A stretch of 64,000 nucleotides of DNA from Okeania hirsuta (GCF_003838195.1 NZ_RCBY01000005.1:19688-83687), one strand, 5' to 3'; shown: positions 50,982 to 61,097, counted from the stretch's first letter. Numbers and translations are program-made. Notes: generated from the letters alone by a model not told the origin.

Positions 50982-52271
50982 TCACAAATTTTCTAATAGA
51001 CGAACATACTCTTTAGCAGTCTCTCTCCAAGTCCAATGAGAAAAACGTTTATCTACTTCTTCAGCAGACAACTTACTCTTAGGATGTAGAATAAATTTCT
51101 CCATACAATCTGCTAAAGCATCCACATCACCCACAGAGAAAAAATCTACCATATCCTCACATTTATAAAGTTCTACTTGCTCCTGAAAAACTTCTAAATC
51201 TGACACAATAGCAGGCAAACCTCGAACAACTGCCTCAGATAAAGCCAAACCAAAACCTTCATATTTAGAAGGAAAAACTACACAGGAAGATTTCCGATAC
51301 CATTTTTCTACCTCTTCATCGGAACAATATCCTAACCCCTCAAAATATTCCTGCATTATATTCTGATTATTCAGAGATATTTCCTGACATTGATTCAAAT
51401 AATCAATATACTCTTGACTATTAGCTTGCTGAGATAAACTAATATTTCCAGAAATCAAGTTATCAGTTTCTTTACCAATCAAAACTATTTTAAACTTCAG
51501 ATTTTTTTGAGCAAGCTTAATACCTGCTTTTAACAGAGTTAAGTGGTCTTTGTAAATACCAAAAGAAGAAGGCAAATAAAATATTGGTAATCCTTCATTA
51601 GATTCATGGGAATTTTCTGCTATGGTCAACAACTTCTGTGAAGTATTTGACTTAGTAGGAAAACCAGAGTTAGGTATAGGTGTAATCTTGCTAGTAAACT
51701 CCGGAAAAACCGAGATAATATCTTTGCGAGTTTTTTCAGAAACAGTAAAAACAATATCAACCTTCCTCAGCCATTCCAATAAACTTAAATCGTATTTTCT
51801 AACATAAGATTCTGGATAACTTAGAGGTGCAAATCTCCAGAATACATCATGGCTTACCATTGCTAAAGGAATATCAAGACCGGGTGGAGTTAATTGATTA
51901 GTTAAAAAGTACAAACAATGAGTAGCTTGATAACGATTAGCTAAATATCTAATACTCAACTTCTTCTTATATTTACGGCGGATACTCTTAAAAAATCTTT
52001 GGATTTTTTTTGCTTTAACATTACCTGATAAAGACGAAAACTTATTAATTACAGAAAGTATTCGAGACTGTAAAGATTTAGGAGGTAATGTAAATGATTC
52101 ATATTTGATTATTGGAGACTTCGGTAACTTTTCTTGAAAATAAGCAATCTCCTTTTTTGGCAAAATTAATATTATTTCTTCTACTTGTTCAATTAGCTCT
52201 TCAATGGTTCCACAAATTACTCTTTCAACTCCACCTTTACGATAAAACTCGATAGGAATTATCAATTTCAT
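50982..52271 (-). CDS. Glycosyltransferase family 4-type
   Basis: 429 residues, GT-B fold. The N-terminal IPIEFYRKGGVERVICGTIE is a sugar-acceptor domain. The C-terminal region has LPSSFGIYKDHLTLLKAGIKL and the donor-site block SSCVVFPSKYEGFGLALSEAVVRGLPAIVSD with EGFGLALSE as the EX7E motif. It is cytosolic or membrane peripheral; donor unknown. First of a group of minus-strand glycosyltransferase genes (with 52485 and 53713), separated by 200-280 bp. Confidence 0.88.
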   Translation of the reverse strand: MKLIIPIEFYRKGGVERVICGTIEELIEQVEEIILILPKKEIAYFQEKLPKSPIIKYESFTLPPKSLQSRILSVINKFSSLSGNVKAKKIQRFFKSIRRKYKKKLSIRYLANRYQATHCLYFLTNQLTPPGLDIPLAMVSHDVFWRFAPLSYPESYVRKYDLSLLEWLRKVDIVFTVSEKTRKDIISVFPEFTSKITPIPNSGFPTKSNTSQKLLTIAENSHESNEGLPIFYLPSSFGIYKDHLTLLKAGIKLAQKNLKFKIVLIGKETDNLISGNISLSQQANSQEYIDYLNQCQEISLNNQNIMQEYFEGLGYCSDEEVEKWYRKSSCVVFPSKYEGFGLALSEAVVRGLPAIVSDLEVFQEQVELYKCEDMVDFFSVGDVDALADCMEKFILHPKSKLSAEEVDKRFSHWTWRETAKEYVRLLENL

Positions 52272-52484
52272 GGTTGCTCCAACATTTAATATTTGTTTTA
52301 CCCCAAATTGATTACCAACTCAACTAATTATTATGAAGTTTTGCCAAAATATCTTTAAAATAGCAAATTTTTGACTATAGAGTTTGAAGGGGAGCTAAAT
52401 TTCTATGATGGTTTAAGTTACATAACATAAAGCTCCCTGAGAAAGATAGGACAAAAACTCAATTTTTCCGTTAACTTTGTTCGC

Positions 52485-53429
52485 TCAAAGCCAATATTTT
52501 GAAATAAAATCATAGTGTCCAGCTTGCTCAGGTGGATACCATCCTTGCTCTATTTTTTCGATAATATTTGGCAAAGCTCCGATAAATTCTGGACTTCGAT
52601 CTTTAGGATGAATTGTCCACGCCTTGGGGGAACTCATAGTTGCTCGTACATAGTCAGTTTTCTCTAACTGCATAGATACCATAACCTCCCAAGAATCCAG
52701 CTTGCCTTTGCCAGTATAGTAGTTTAAGAGGGTTTTTAGACTTAGTGGCATTTGATTAAGAAACTTGTTTTTGTAAGAACGCCACAAAATGGGCAATGGC
52801 AGTAACTTGTCAAAGCGTTTATGGTTAATCAGATATACCCTACTGCTGAAAAATTGAAATTTATAGAACCCCCCTGCTTCTGGTTTTAGGGACTGATTTT
52901 TTTGGTACATAATACCATCCTCAGTTGGTGGCCCTGTCAATGGTCTAATTGCCATTATCTCCGGATGTTGCTCCATTAACTTGATACCTTCATCTATCCA
53001 ACTATAATCTGGTTCTTGATGTAGAAGCATATCACTGTCATAATGCAACATATAATCTCCTGGTACAGATTCTATGTGAAAAATTGACCCTAAGATCGGA
53101 TAACCTCTATAGTTATGGGTGGGTTTAATCGGACTACCAAAATGTTTTTGGTACATTTGTTGTTGATAAGTTTTGTCATAGTTAATATCCACAACTTTAT
53201 CTACAATACCTTCACTTATCAGTTTGTTACAGCAATCTCTGAGTTCACTTAGAGTACCAACACCAGGACGCATAACTTTATCTCCAGATAGAGGTGCTGT
53301 ATCCATACACAACACTTTTTGAATAAAATTAAAATTACTCATTCTAACTAGATGAGGAATCGTATGCATCATAAAAGGTATGTCTGTTCTTGCTACTAGA
53401 ATTGAGAGTGAACAGGTGTTAGATAACAT
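52485..53429 (-). CDS. Putative GT-A type glycosyltransferase
   Basis: 314 residues. SLSILVARTDIPFMMHTIPHLVR opens a Rossmann-like domain. GDYMLHYDSDMLLHQEPDYSW contains a DSD metal/nucleotide-sugar motif, followed by IRPLTGPP and FFSSRVYLINHKRF. It resembles GT2-like enzymes without a membrane segment. The specific family is not recognised. Its place between two GT4-like genes supports a role in the same glycan. Confidence 0.7.
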   Translation of the reverse strand: MLSNTCSLSILVARTDIPFMMHTIPHLVRMSNFNFIQKVLCMDTAPLSGDKVMRPGVGTLSELRDCCNKLISEGIVDKVVDINYDKTYQQQMYQKHFGSPIKPTHNYRGYPILGSIFHIESVPGDYMLHYDSDMLLHQEPDYSWIDEGIKLMEQHPEIMAIRPLTGPPTEDGIMYQKNQSLKPEAGGFYKFQFFSSRVYLINHKRFDKLLPLPILWRSYKNKFLNQMPLSLKTLLNYYTGKGKLDSWEVMVSMQLEKTDYVRATMSSPKAWTIHPKDRSPEFIGALPNIIEKIEQGWYPPEQAGHYDFISKYWL

Positions 53430-53712
53430 TAATTATACCTCCTTATTAAAACTGCCAGACAGAATAATTATCTCACATTTCATTTCATTATATAATCTGA
53501 TTTTATTTCAATAAATATCTCCGAAAAAGGATAAAATTTATTACAGAACCAGGCAAAAGACAAGAGGCAAAAAAGAAGAGATTTTCAACAGATTTAGGAT
53601 TAAAAATATTGTCATAGTTACTTTAATAACCATAGCTAATCCCAGCATATTGCATATAAGGTTTCACAGAATGGTTAGACAAAAGCATTATATAATTTAT
53701 GGAGATATCTAA

Positions 53713-54825
53713 TCATACTGAATCAATGTTTTTTAACCATAATGGTGCTACCTGTTCCCAAGTTTCATTTTTGACTTTTTCTTGAATTTCTTCCCTGATA
53801 GTTTCTAACTCTTGAGGATTGTTTAAAAGCTCTACAATTCTATAAGCTAAAGCCTCTTGAGTTTCTTTTGTCTCGGGATCACCATCTACTTTTATACAAT
53901 AATCTTTTTCCTTAATCGCGGCATAATTAGTAGTCACAGGAACGCACCCTACCATTGCTGACTCTCGCAATGAAATACAATCTATTTCTCCATAGGAACA
54001 CCCATAATAATGAATCACTGAAGTAGACTTTTCATACATTAATTGGTTGTGTCCGATACTGCCATGTTCTATTACTCCTTGCTGTTGCATTAATTCCGTC
54101 ATTTTCTGCTTCCAAGGAATTAATTTTTCACTATTATCACGCTTAGTCCATCCATAGTAAATATTAAGTTCCGCCTCTGGAATTTCTCTTTTAATAATAT
54201 GCCACCCCCAGGTCAGCATAAATTCTAAACCTCGATAGTACCTGGAAGCGTATACTAATTTATAGGGTTGTTTTTGGTTCTTAGTAAGCTCTAAAACAGC
54301 AGAATCTGCACCGTTATTAATTATTGCAAACTTATTATCGGGTAGTTCTGGTAATAGGTTACGCTGATAATAACTTTTGACAAAAATTTTATTATACGGA
54401 GCTAAATATACAAGATCAAATGTAATTACATCGTGCCAATCAAACCAGATTCTTTTGGCTTTAACATAGGAAGGTAACATTTTAGGATGTCGCCACATAA
54501 TGAAAGTATCAAAAGTATCGTACCAGTTAATTTTTTCATGGTTAACATACTTAACTCCTCCATAAACACCCTCTTGACCTCCACAATTAGTGAAAACAGT
54601 AACATCATAGCCTTGCTTTACCCATTCTCTAGTCAAAAAGAATACTGCACTATCTGAACCACTAGCACCCTTAGTTTTAATATCTGATTCTAGTACCAAA
54701 AAACGCTTTTCTAGATAATATACAATTGACTTTTTTGGCCATTTTTTAGCAGTTAGTTTTTTAGTTAAATCCTTGGTGAAGGGGATTTTAGATTTGAGCC
54801 ACTTTTTGACATTTCTAATCATCAT
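53713..54825 (-). CDS. Glycosyltransferase (GT4/GT1-like)
   Basis: 370 residues. A short basic N-terminus is followed by KSIVYYLEKRFLVLESDIKTKGASGSDSAVFFLTREWVKQGYDVTVF, typical of GT-B acceptor domains. KLVYASRYYRGLEFMLTWG and GCSYGEIDCISLRESAMVGCVPVTTNYAA form the donor side with an ExxE-type motif. Two Met codons are adjacent at the start (54825 and 54822). Substrate unknown. Confidence 0.82.
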   Translation of the reverse strand: MMIRNVKKWLKSKIPFTKDLTKKLTAKKWPKKSIVYYLEKRFLVLESDIKTKGASGSDSAVFFLTREWVKQGYDVTVFTNCGGQEGVYGGVKYVNHEKINWYDTFDTFIMWRHPKMLPSYVKAKRIWFDWHDVITFDLVYLAPYNKIFVKSYYQRNLLPELPDNKFAIINNGADSAVLELTKNQKQPYKLVYASRYYRGLEFMLTWGWHIIKREIPEAELNIYYGWTKRDNSEKLIPWKQKMTELMQQQGVIEHGSIGHNQLMYEKSTSVIHYYGCSYGEIDCISLRESAMVGCVPVTTNYAAIKEKDYCIKVDGDPETKETQEALAYRIVELLNNPQELETIREEIQEKVKNETWEQVAPLWLKNIDSV

Positions 54826-55335
54826 AATGTATTGTTGCTTCTTGCAGAAGTTATGTTAAACTATTAAATATTATCAACTTATAGCTGTTTCTGAAATCTG
54901 TGCAGGAAAGTGGGTTTGAGTTTGATTTGTATCACCGTAACTTACTAACTCGGCATAAAACTTTATGATAAGTTCAAAATAAGTGACGCATATAAGACCT
55001 TATTATTACAACCTTTCAATAGAAAGTTATGGTGATAATAATCTGCATATCAGTAATAAATTATAGGATACTCTACTATGTTAGTATTTGCCAATTTATT
55101 ATGATAGTCCAGCAACAGATAATATTGCCCCCTGCTAGTTTTTTGAGCCTACCAACTATGGATGAAAAAGGAATGTCATACATAAAAGTTACTTCTACTC
55201 CTGATGGTTGGCATGAGGCTAAAAATGCAATTTCTGGGACTAGATATATCTTTGACCTTTGCAAACTTAATCTACTCAATTGGTTATCTGAAATTTGTCA
55301 CGAAATTTTCCTAACTAGAAATTTAAGATTTATTT
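54826..55335. other. Divergent intergenic region, no convincing gene
   Basis: Lies between divergent glycosyltransferase operons. A plus-strand frame (55029-55364) overlaps the next gene and ends inside it. Its middle (MSYIKVTSTPDGWHEAKN) looks mildly protein-like, but no family is recognised, so it may be a gene remnant. Confidence 0.45.
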
Positions 55336-56331
55336 ATGGATGGAATATGCACCCTTGCCAATGATAATGTCTTTGATCAACTTGTAGCTCTACTAAATAG
55401 TATAGAAGTTAATCACAGCAATGAAATACCAGTTTGTATTTATCCTTATAACAACAACATAGAAAGAATTACTGCTGAGATTTCTACACGACCTAACGTC
55501 CAAATCTACAACGATTTGCAATCAATAGAGAAGTGGGATAAATTTTTTCGTGATGTCTGGGATGCTCACCCCAACGCTCACCAACGGAGGTTAGAGAAGG
55601 GATTTACTCCCTACTATAGATTTGGGCATCATCGTCCGTTCTGTGCTTTTGATGGTCCTTTTGATCGCTTTCTATATATAGATGCAGATGCTTTACTCAT
55701 GGGACCTGTAGATGGGGTTTTTGATCGACTTAATCAAAGTGACTGGGTAGTGTATGATTTTCAGTATAAAGACCCTGGTCATGTATATGATATTTCATCT
55801 CCTAGGTTAGAAGAATTGTTTCCTCAAGAATATCTCAAGTCTAGGATTTTTTGTTCTGGTTTCTATGCTTCTAAAAAAGGTATATTTAAGCAGGAAAATA
55901 TAGATTGGTTTTTGGGGAAGTTACGAGAAGGAGAATCAGAAATACTTTATATATGGGCAGCAGATCAACCAATCCTCAACTACATGGTAATGCGGTTAAA
56001 TTTGAAAGTAGATAATTTGGCTATTAGTCTGTCTCCTAATGAAAAAACAGGTAACAGTGTTACCTCGAAACATTTTGAAGAGCAAGACCATATTGTTTAC
56101 GATCGTGGTAAGCGGTTAACATATCTTCACTACATTGGAGTTTCATCTAAAGCATTTACTAGAGTTTGTGAAGGAGAAAATTTAGATTTTCCCTATAGAG
56201 AGATATTTTTACACTATCGCTATCTACATGAACCGGAGAAAAAACCTAAGTTTATAGGGAAACCAAAACCTTATAATCCTCCACCAAGTTTAATCGATAA
56301 AATATTCAAGAAAATAGGATTATCAAGTTGA
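55336..56331 (+). CDS. GT-A-like glycosyltransferase, paralogue 1 (Npun_R2821/R2823-type?)
   Basis: 331 residues. MDGICTLANDNVFDQLVALLNSIE, then PFDRFLYIDADALLMGPVD with a DAD metal motif, VYDFQYKDPGH, SGFYASKKGIF, WAADQPILNYM and a C-terminal LTYLHYIG...FLHYRYLHEPEKKPK. The pattern fits a cyanobacterial family of GT8-like enzymes. It starts a plus-strand run with paralogue 2 only 12 bp downstream. Confidence 0.8.
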   Translation: MDGICTLANDNVFDQLVALLNSIEVNHSNEIPVCIYPYNNNIERITAEISTRPNVQIYNDLQSIEKWDKFFRDVWDAHPNAHQRRLEKGFTPYYRFGHHRPFCAFDGPFDRFLYIDADALLMGPVDGVFDRLNQSDWVVYDFQYKDPGHVYDISSPRLEELFPQEYLKSRIFCSGFYASKKGIFKQENIDWFLGKLREGESEILYIWAADQPILNYMVMRLNLKVDNLAISLSPNEKTGNSVTSKHFEEQDHIVYDRGKRLTYLHYIGVSSKAFTRVCEGENLDFPYREIFLHYRYLHEPEKKPKFIGKPKPYNPPPSLIDKIFKKIGLSS

Positions 56332-56343
56332 GGATAAATTACA

Positions 56344-57276
56344 ATGAAAGGAATTTATATTGTTGCTAATGATAAGGTACTTGATAACACAATTGCTCTG
56401 CTGAAAAGTATCAGATTATATGATTATGATACTCCAATTATGATGATTCCTTTTGATGAAAATTATCAGCAGGTAGCAGAAATAGTCACAAGTAAATATG
56501 GAGTAGAAATTTATCCAGATTTAGAATTTGTAAATAATCTTTGCAACAATTTGTATAACATTTTTGGTCAAGGCTTTTTTAATACTCCTAACAAACAAAA
56601 AAAACAAGCTTGTTGGTTTGGACCATTCGATGAATTTCTCTATATTGATGTTGATATTGTTGTATTTGAAAAAATAGCCGATAATCTCAAATATTTAGAA
56701 GATTATGACTTTTTGTGTTGCGACTATCAATATTTAAGTGGAATAAAAAACGTCTTCACATCCAAAGTTATAGAAAAAAAAATCTTTACTGAAGAACAAC
56801 TTAAAAATGTGTTTAATAGTGGGTGGTGGGCATCAAAGAAAAACCTGTTTACAGAAAATGAATTATATGAAACCTTTGCCGAATGTGCTGCCCATACCGA
56901 ATATTTTGACTTTTCTGAAAAAACCACAGACCAGCCTATTTTTAACTATATAGTATTAAAACATATTTCTCGGCGATTAAATCTAGTCCGCCGACCCGAA
57001 GGCAAAGGTCCAGGAAGTTGGGCAGGTAGTCCCCATTTTCAACGAGAAGGCGATCGCTTGATTGACCCTAAAGTAGGTAAACCTGTACAATATTTACATT
57101 GGGCAGGTTTTCGGATTGAACCAGGATGCCCTTATTGGGATATTTGGGAGCATTATCGATATTTGGGCGAAGCTAAACCTACTTACTATCCTCAAAAAAC
57201 TGAAAAGAAAAAAAGTCTAGGAGCAAAATTTATTGATAAGGTCAAAAATATAGGTCGGCAAATGAAGAAAAGCTAG
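56344..57276 (+). CDS. GT-A-like glycosyltransferase, paralogue 2
   Basis: 310 residues. MKGIYIVANDKVLDNTIALLKSIR, KQACWFGPFDEFLYIDVDIVVF with a DVD motif, FNSGWWASKKNLF, TTDQPIFNYIVLK, GPGSWAG and QYLHWAGFRIEPGCPYWDIWEHYRYLGEAKP. Strong paralogy with the broken gene at 57748 and weaker with paralogue 1. Co-transcribed with paralogue 1. Confidence 0.8.
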   Translation: MKGIYIVANDKVLDNTIALLKSIRLYDYDTPIMMIPFDENYQQVAEIVTSKYGVEIYPDLEFVNNLCNNLYNIFGQGFFNTPNKQKKQACWFGPFDEFLYIDVDIVVFEKIADNLKYLEDYDFLCCDYQYLSGIKNVFTSKVIEKKIFTEEQLKNVFNSGWWASKKNLFTENELYETFAECAAHTEYFDFSEKTTDQPIFNYIVLKHISRRLNLVRRPEGKGPGSWAGSPHFQREGDRLIDPKVGKPVQYLHWAGFRIEPGCPYWDIWEHYRYLGEAKPTYYPQKTEKKKSLGAKFIDKVKNIGRQMKKS

Positions 57277-57354
57277 GGTCATTTTAGTTATCAGTACCTC
57301 CGCTTTCAGTCTTAGGCTTGAAATCCAAAATTTTCTTTCTTTCCCCCTTAAAAG

Positions 57355-57490
57355 GGCAGGGTCAATTTATTGTCACTAGAGAAAAATTATGGGGAGATGG
57401 GGAGATGGGGAGATTCTTTAGATATTTGCACAATTAAATGTATTTCATATCCATATAAATATTCTCTGACGACAAAGAATTAGCCCTGCC
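57355..57490 (+). repeat. F3 MITE-like element, 136 bp
   Basis: Ends GGCAGGGTCAATTTATTGTC and ACAAAGAATTAGCCCTGCC form ~27-bp imperfect inverted repeats. The interior has GGGGAGATGGGGAGATGGGG. It sits in the first of two direct repeats (about 57315-57535 and 57625-57692: CTTGAAATCC ... CCTTATTTCTTGGTCAGAAA); the second repeat lacks it. Confidence 0.8.
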
Positions 57491-57747
57491 TTCAAAAGGG
57501 AACCTTGAGGCCTTATTTCTTGGTCAGAAAAACAGCAGAATAAATTTGAATATATTTTAGATTATTTGGAGTCATAAAAAAAACTATGGCTAAAATAAAT
57601 TTACCCCTTTAAAGATGCGGATACTTGAAATCCGAAATGTCCTTTTTTTTCCTTCAAATGAGAACCTTGAGACCTTATTTCTTGGTCAGAAAGATTTGAA
57701 TTTTATTATCGGTGAGGACTTTTCAGTAAGACTAATAGGAAAATATT

Positions 57748-58662
57748 ATGAGTCGTGGCATATATATCACTGCAAATGACAAAGTCATAGAACAAGGTAT
57801 TGCTCTATTAAAAAGTATCCGTAAGTATGATAGTGACACACCAATTATTTTGATTCCCTATGATAATAATTATCAAACAGTCGCAGAATGTTTTTCGAGA
57901 GATTATGGGGTCAAAATTTATCAAGATTTAGAATTGATTAAAAGATTATCAAATAAACTAAAACAAATTTTTGGTAATAAATTTTTTGCCAGACCAAATC
58001 AGTTTCATAAGCAAGCTTGTTGGTTTGGATAATTTGATAAATTTTTATACATAGATACAGATATTGTTGTTTTTGATAAAATTATTGATAATCTAAACTA
58101 TCTAAATGAATATGATTTCTTGTGTTTTGATTATCAACATTTAGGCGGAATGAAAAATGTATTCACCCCAGAAATTTATCAAGTTTTTAGTCAAGATGAA
58201 CTTAAGGATATTTTTAATGGAGGATGGTGGGGATCTAAAAAAGGTCTAATTTCAGAACAATATTTGTATGATATACTTGCTCAATGTGCCACTCATCCAG
58301 AATACTTTGATTTTTCTCAGAAAACTTCCGATCAACCAATTATTAATTATATGATTTTGAAGCGAATTAAAAAGCGTTTCAATATTGTTCGCAGACCAGG
58401 AAAAGCAGCAGGAAGTTGGGCAGGTACATCACATTTTCATCGAGAAGGTGATAAACTTATAGACCCGACTGTGAATCAACCTTTAGACTATCTACATTGG
58501 GCAGGAATTCGGATTTCACCAGAGTGCCCTTATTGGGATATTTGGGAGCATTATCGATATTTGGGGGAATCTAAACCAACCAACTATCCCCAAAAAACAG
58601 AGAGGAAAAAAAGTTTAGGACAAAGAATCTGGAATAAAGTAAAGAAAAGTATTAACTTTTGA
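57748..58662 (+). pseudogene. GT-A-like glycosyltransferase, paralogue 3, with in-frame stop
   Basis: Starts MSRGIYITANDKVIEQGIAL and matches paralogue 2 throughout. A TAA at 58030-58032 interrupts QACWFG-stop-FDKFLYIDTDIVVFDK, where paralogue 2 has Pro. The frame is otherwise open to WNKVKKSINF at 58662 (304 sense codons plus the stop). The stop lies just before the DTD catalytic motif, so an N-terminal fragment would be inactive. The paralogue may be decaying, or this is a base-call error. Confidence 0.88.
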
Positions 58663-58673
58663 AAGGAAAAACT

Positions 58674-59465
58674 ATGAGTAATAGCACTAAAGATTTTTGT
58701 TTTTGTACTTTGGTTCTAGGTCAAAGATATCGTGAAATTGCTAAGGAATTAATTAGAGATTTAGAAAAATATTCTCCAGGCACATCATTAGTAATTTGCA
58801 CAGATGAACCAGATGATTTTAGTAAATACCAAAACGTTATCGCTTTCAAGCATCAGCAACAAGGGATTTTATTTTGCTTTAACGATCGACGGTTTGTGTT
58901 TCAAGCAGCTTTATCATTATTCAGGGTAGCTATTCATATTGATGCGGATACAAAAATTGTAGATACCATACCTGAAGATATTAAATGGAACCCTGGAATC
59001 ACTGGAGGTCGAGGAAATTTAGTGCAGCACTTCAACAAATATCATTCTCACAGATTTGCAGATTTAAAAAAGGTTGCTGATAAGTTACATATTTCAGAAG
59101 AATCATTTAATAATGGCAGTTGGATAGGTGAATCCTTATATGCTATAGTTCGAGATGAAGGCAGAGAAATAGAATTTTTAGAGACTTGGGGTAAAATTGC
59201 AACATATATGGAATTAAAAGGGTTTCATGTAGGAGATGGAAATCTCATGGGATTAGCAGCAGCTAAAGTAGGATGGAATGTTAATAGTACAGTTGATAGT
59301 GAAGCTTGGCAGAAGCTTGATCGAGTAAGGAAACATTGGGATGCTTCTCATAGTAGACCAAAGACTAAATTCTGGGATAAGTTAGGCAAGAGAATAGGTT
59401 ATCATTATCGTTTAAATAAAACTAGGATAATGGCTTTGAAAGATTTTGAATTTTACTATCGTTAA
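58674..59465 (+). CDS. Putative glycosyltransferase (GT-A-like), unknown specificity
   Basis: About 263 residues from the ATG at 58674, preceded by a good AAAGGA ribosome site. KDFCFCTLVLGQRYREIAKELIRD, TSLVICTDEPDDF, AALSLFRVAIHIDADTKIVD with a DAD motif, and FNNGSWIGESLYAI. The fold looks like GT-A. No named family. It follows the broken paralogue by 11 bp and is probably in the same transcript. Confidence 0.65.
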   Translation: MSNSTKDFCFCTLVLGQRYREIAKELIRDLEKYSPGTSLVICTDEPDDFSKYQNVIAFKHQQQGILFCFNDRRFVFQAALSLFRVAIHIDADTKIVDTIPEDIKWNPGITGGRGNLVQHFNKYHSHRFADLKKVADKLHISEESFNNGSWIGESLYAIVRDEGREIEFLETWGKIATYMELKGFHVGDGNLMGLAAAKVGWNVNSTVDSEAWQKLDRVRKHWDASHSRPKTKFWDKLGKRIGYHYRLNKTRIMALKDFEFYYR

Positions 59466-59480
59466 GCAATGAGTAAATGT

Positions 59481-59513
59481 TTGAGTAAGGTGTTTATTCT
59501 ACATCTTACTCAA
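59481..59513. terminator. Bidirectional terminator candidate between convergent genes
   Basis: Perfect 9-bp inverted repeat TTGAGTAAG / CTTACTCAA with a 15-nt loop, between the plus-strand GT gene and the minus-strand epimerase gene. The T-tract is weak on both sides. Confidence 0.5.
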
Positions 59514-59550
59514 TTACACAATTATCTAATTTGAACAGGTACAAATCTAA

Positions 59551-60498
59551 CTAATAGAGAGACTGCACCCATTCCCACTCTCTTGATAACCCCTCTTTTA
59601 AAGAAACTTGAGGTTGATAACCCAAAATTTTCTGTGCTTTAGAAACATCAGCACTTGTATGACGAGCATCTCCCCTCGCTTTTTCCACAAAATTTTTCTT
59701 AATAGGACGCCCGACTATTTCCTCCATCATATTAATAACTTCTGCTAATACAACCCGACTACCCCCACCAATATTAAATACTTCACCCACTGCTTCCGGT
59801 ACTGTACCTGCTGCTAAGTTAGCTGCTACTGCATCACTAATAAAAGTAAAGTCCCTAGTTTGCTGGCCATCTCCATAAATAGAAATTGGCTCATCTTGCA
59901 AAATCCACTTAAAAAATTTATGAAAGGCCATATCAGGTCTTTGCCGGGGGCCGTATACTGTAAAGTAGCGTAAATATACGCAGGGTACACCAAAATTCTG
60001 ATGATACAACTTACCTAATCGTTCTGCTGCTAACTTAGTAATTCCATAAGGGGATACTGGTTGAGGACAAATAGTCTCAGGAGTGGGAAAAGTTTCAGCA
60101 TTACCATATACAGAAGAAGTAGAAGCATAAACCAATCTTTTCAAATGAGGAGCATCTTTAGCCGCTTCTAAAATTATTTGAGTAGCATTGATATTACGTT
60201 CTGTATAAGCACGAAAACCTTCACCCCAACTAGCACGAACACCTGCTTGGGCAGCTTGATGATAAACTATATCTACATCTGCCAATAACTCTGACCAATT
60301 TAAAGATTGAATATCATTTTCTATTAATTGGAAAGCGGAATTGTCTTGAAATTGAGAAATATTCTGACGTTTCAAAGCAGGGTCATAGTAATCATTAAAC
60401 TGATCGATTCCTATTACTTTTTCTCCTTGATTTAAAAGAGTTTCTGCTAAATGAGACCCGATAAACCCACCAACACCTGTTACGATAATATTAGTCAT
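59551..60498 (-). CDS. NAD-dependent sugar-nucleotide epimerase/dehydratase (extended SDR)
   Basis: 315 residues. IIVTGVGGFIGSHLAETLL binds NAD. VYHQAAQAGVRASWGEGFRAY, YASTSSVYGNAETFPTPE and YGITKLAAERL give the Ser-Tyr-Lys triad. YGPRQRPDMAFHKFFKWIL and YGDGQQTRDFTFISDA are typical of UDP-glucose or UDP-glucuronate 4-epimerases. It probably supplies a nucleotide sugar to the glycosyltransferases next to it. The exact substrate is not resolved. Confidence 0.88.
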   Translation of the reverse strand: MTNIIVTGVGGFIGSHLAETLLNQGEKVIGIDQFNDYYDPALKRQNISQFQDNSAFQLIENDIQSLNWSELLADVDIVYHQAAQAGVRASWGEGFRAYTERNINATQIILEAAKDAPHLKRLVYASTSSVYGNAETFPTPETICPQPVSPYGITKLAAERLGKLYHQNFGVPCVYLRYFTVYGPRQRPDMAFHKFFKWILQDEPISIYGDGQQTRDFTFISDAVAANLAAGTVPEAVGEVFNIGGGSRVVLAEVINMMEEIVGRPIKKNFVEKARGDARHTSADVSKAQKILGYQPQVSLKEGLSREWEWVQSLY

Positions 60499-60567
60499 TT
60501 TTTCCTATATTCAAGTGGCTATTTTTTGCTGAAAGTGGGAGTCAATTTATCCTAATGTTGAAAAAAA

Positions 60568-60921
60568 TTAACTCTCTTCTGTTATGCTCCGTTCCATCTT
60601 ATCTAAAATTTTAGTAAGCTGAATCCAGACAACTAATCCAGTTGCTACAGTTAAAGGCAAACAAATAGAATAGGCAACTAAGTTAGTAAATCCAAATAAT
60701 TGTAAACTTGAGGATAAAAATATTAATGCACCACTAGCAATACCTAAATAGGGAAGCTGTAATGTTAATCCTCTCATACTAACTATATTACAAGTAGAAG
60801 GATTTACTGACCAATCTTTAACCAGTTGCTTAATTAATTTGGCAAATACTATTCCTGAAGATAAACTCATTAATAAACCAACTGCGATTAAAAAATAGGG
60901 AGGTTGAGGAAGACTATACAC
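60568..60921 (-). CDS. Small integral membrane protein, unknown function (paralogue of 29406-29828)
   Basis: 117 residues with three hydrophobic segments (~10-30, ~52-72, ~78-100). It starts MYSLPQPPYFL and ends LVVWIQLTKILDKMERSITEES. The segment FLSSSLQLFGFTNLVAYSI...GLVVWIQL matches FLSVSASLSIFNIVEWLSI...ALLIWVQL of the protein at 29.4 kb. No family recognised. The neighbours (epimerase, ABC1 kinase) do not define a role. Confidence 0.7.
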   Translation of the reverse strand: MYSLPQPPYFLIAVGLLMSLSSGIVFAKLIKQLVKDWSVNPSTCNIVSMRGLTLQLPYLGIASGALIFLSSSLQLFGFTNLVAYSICLPLTVATGLVVWIQLTKILDKMERSITEES

Positions 60922-61097
60922 AAATATTTCCTTAATATTTCCTTGATTTATGCTTTAGATACATTGAGGAATATATACTACTGAATTACAGAATTATTTG
61001 TCAAAAAAACATTTTATTTTCAATTCATTATCTGACTTTACTAAAATTAAAAAATAAATTCTTATCTGTAATTCAGCAATATTCAGACATCAAGTCA

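Noticed and set aside
55029..55364. 111-codon plus-strand frame before GT paralogue 1
   Set aside because: Overlaps the start of the next gene and has no recognised domain; at most a remnant.
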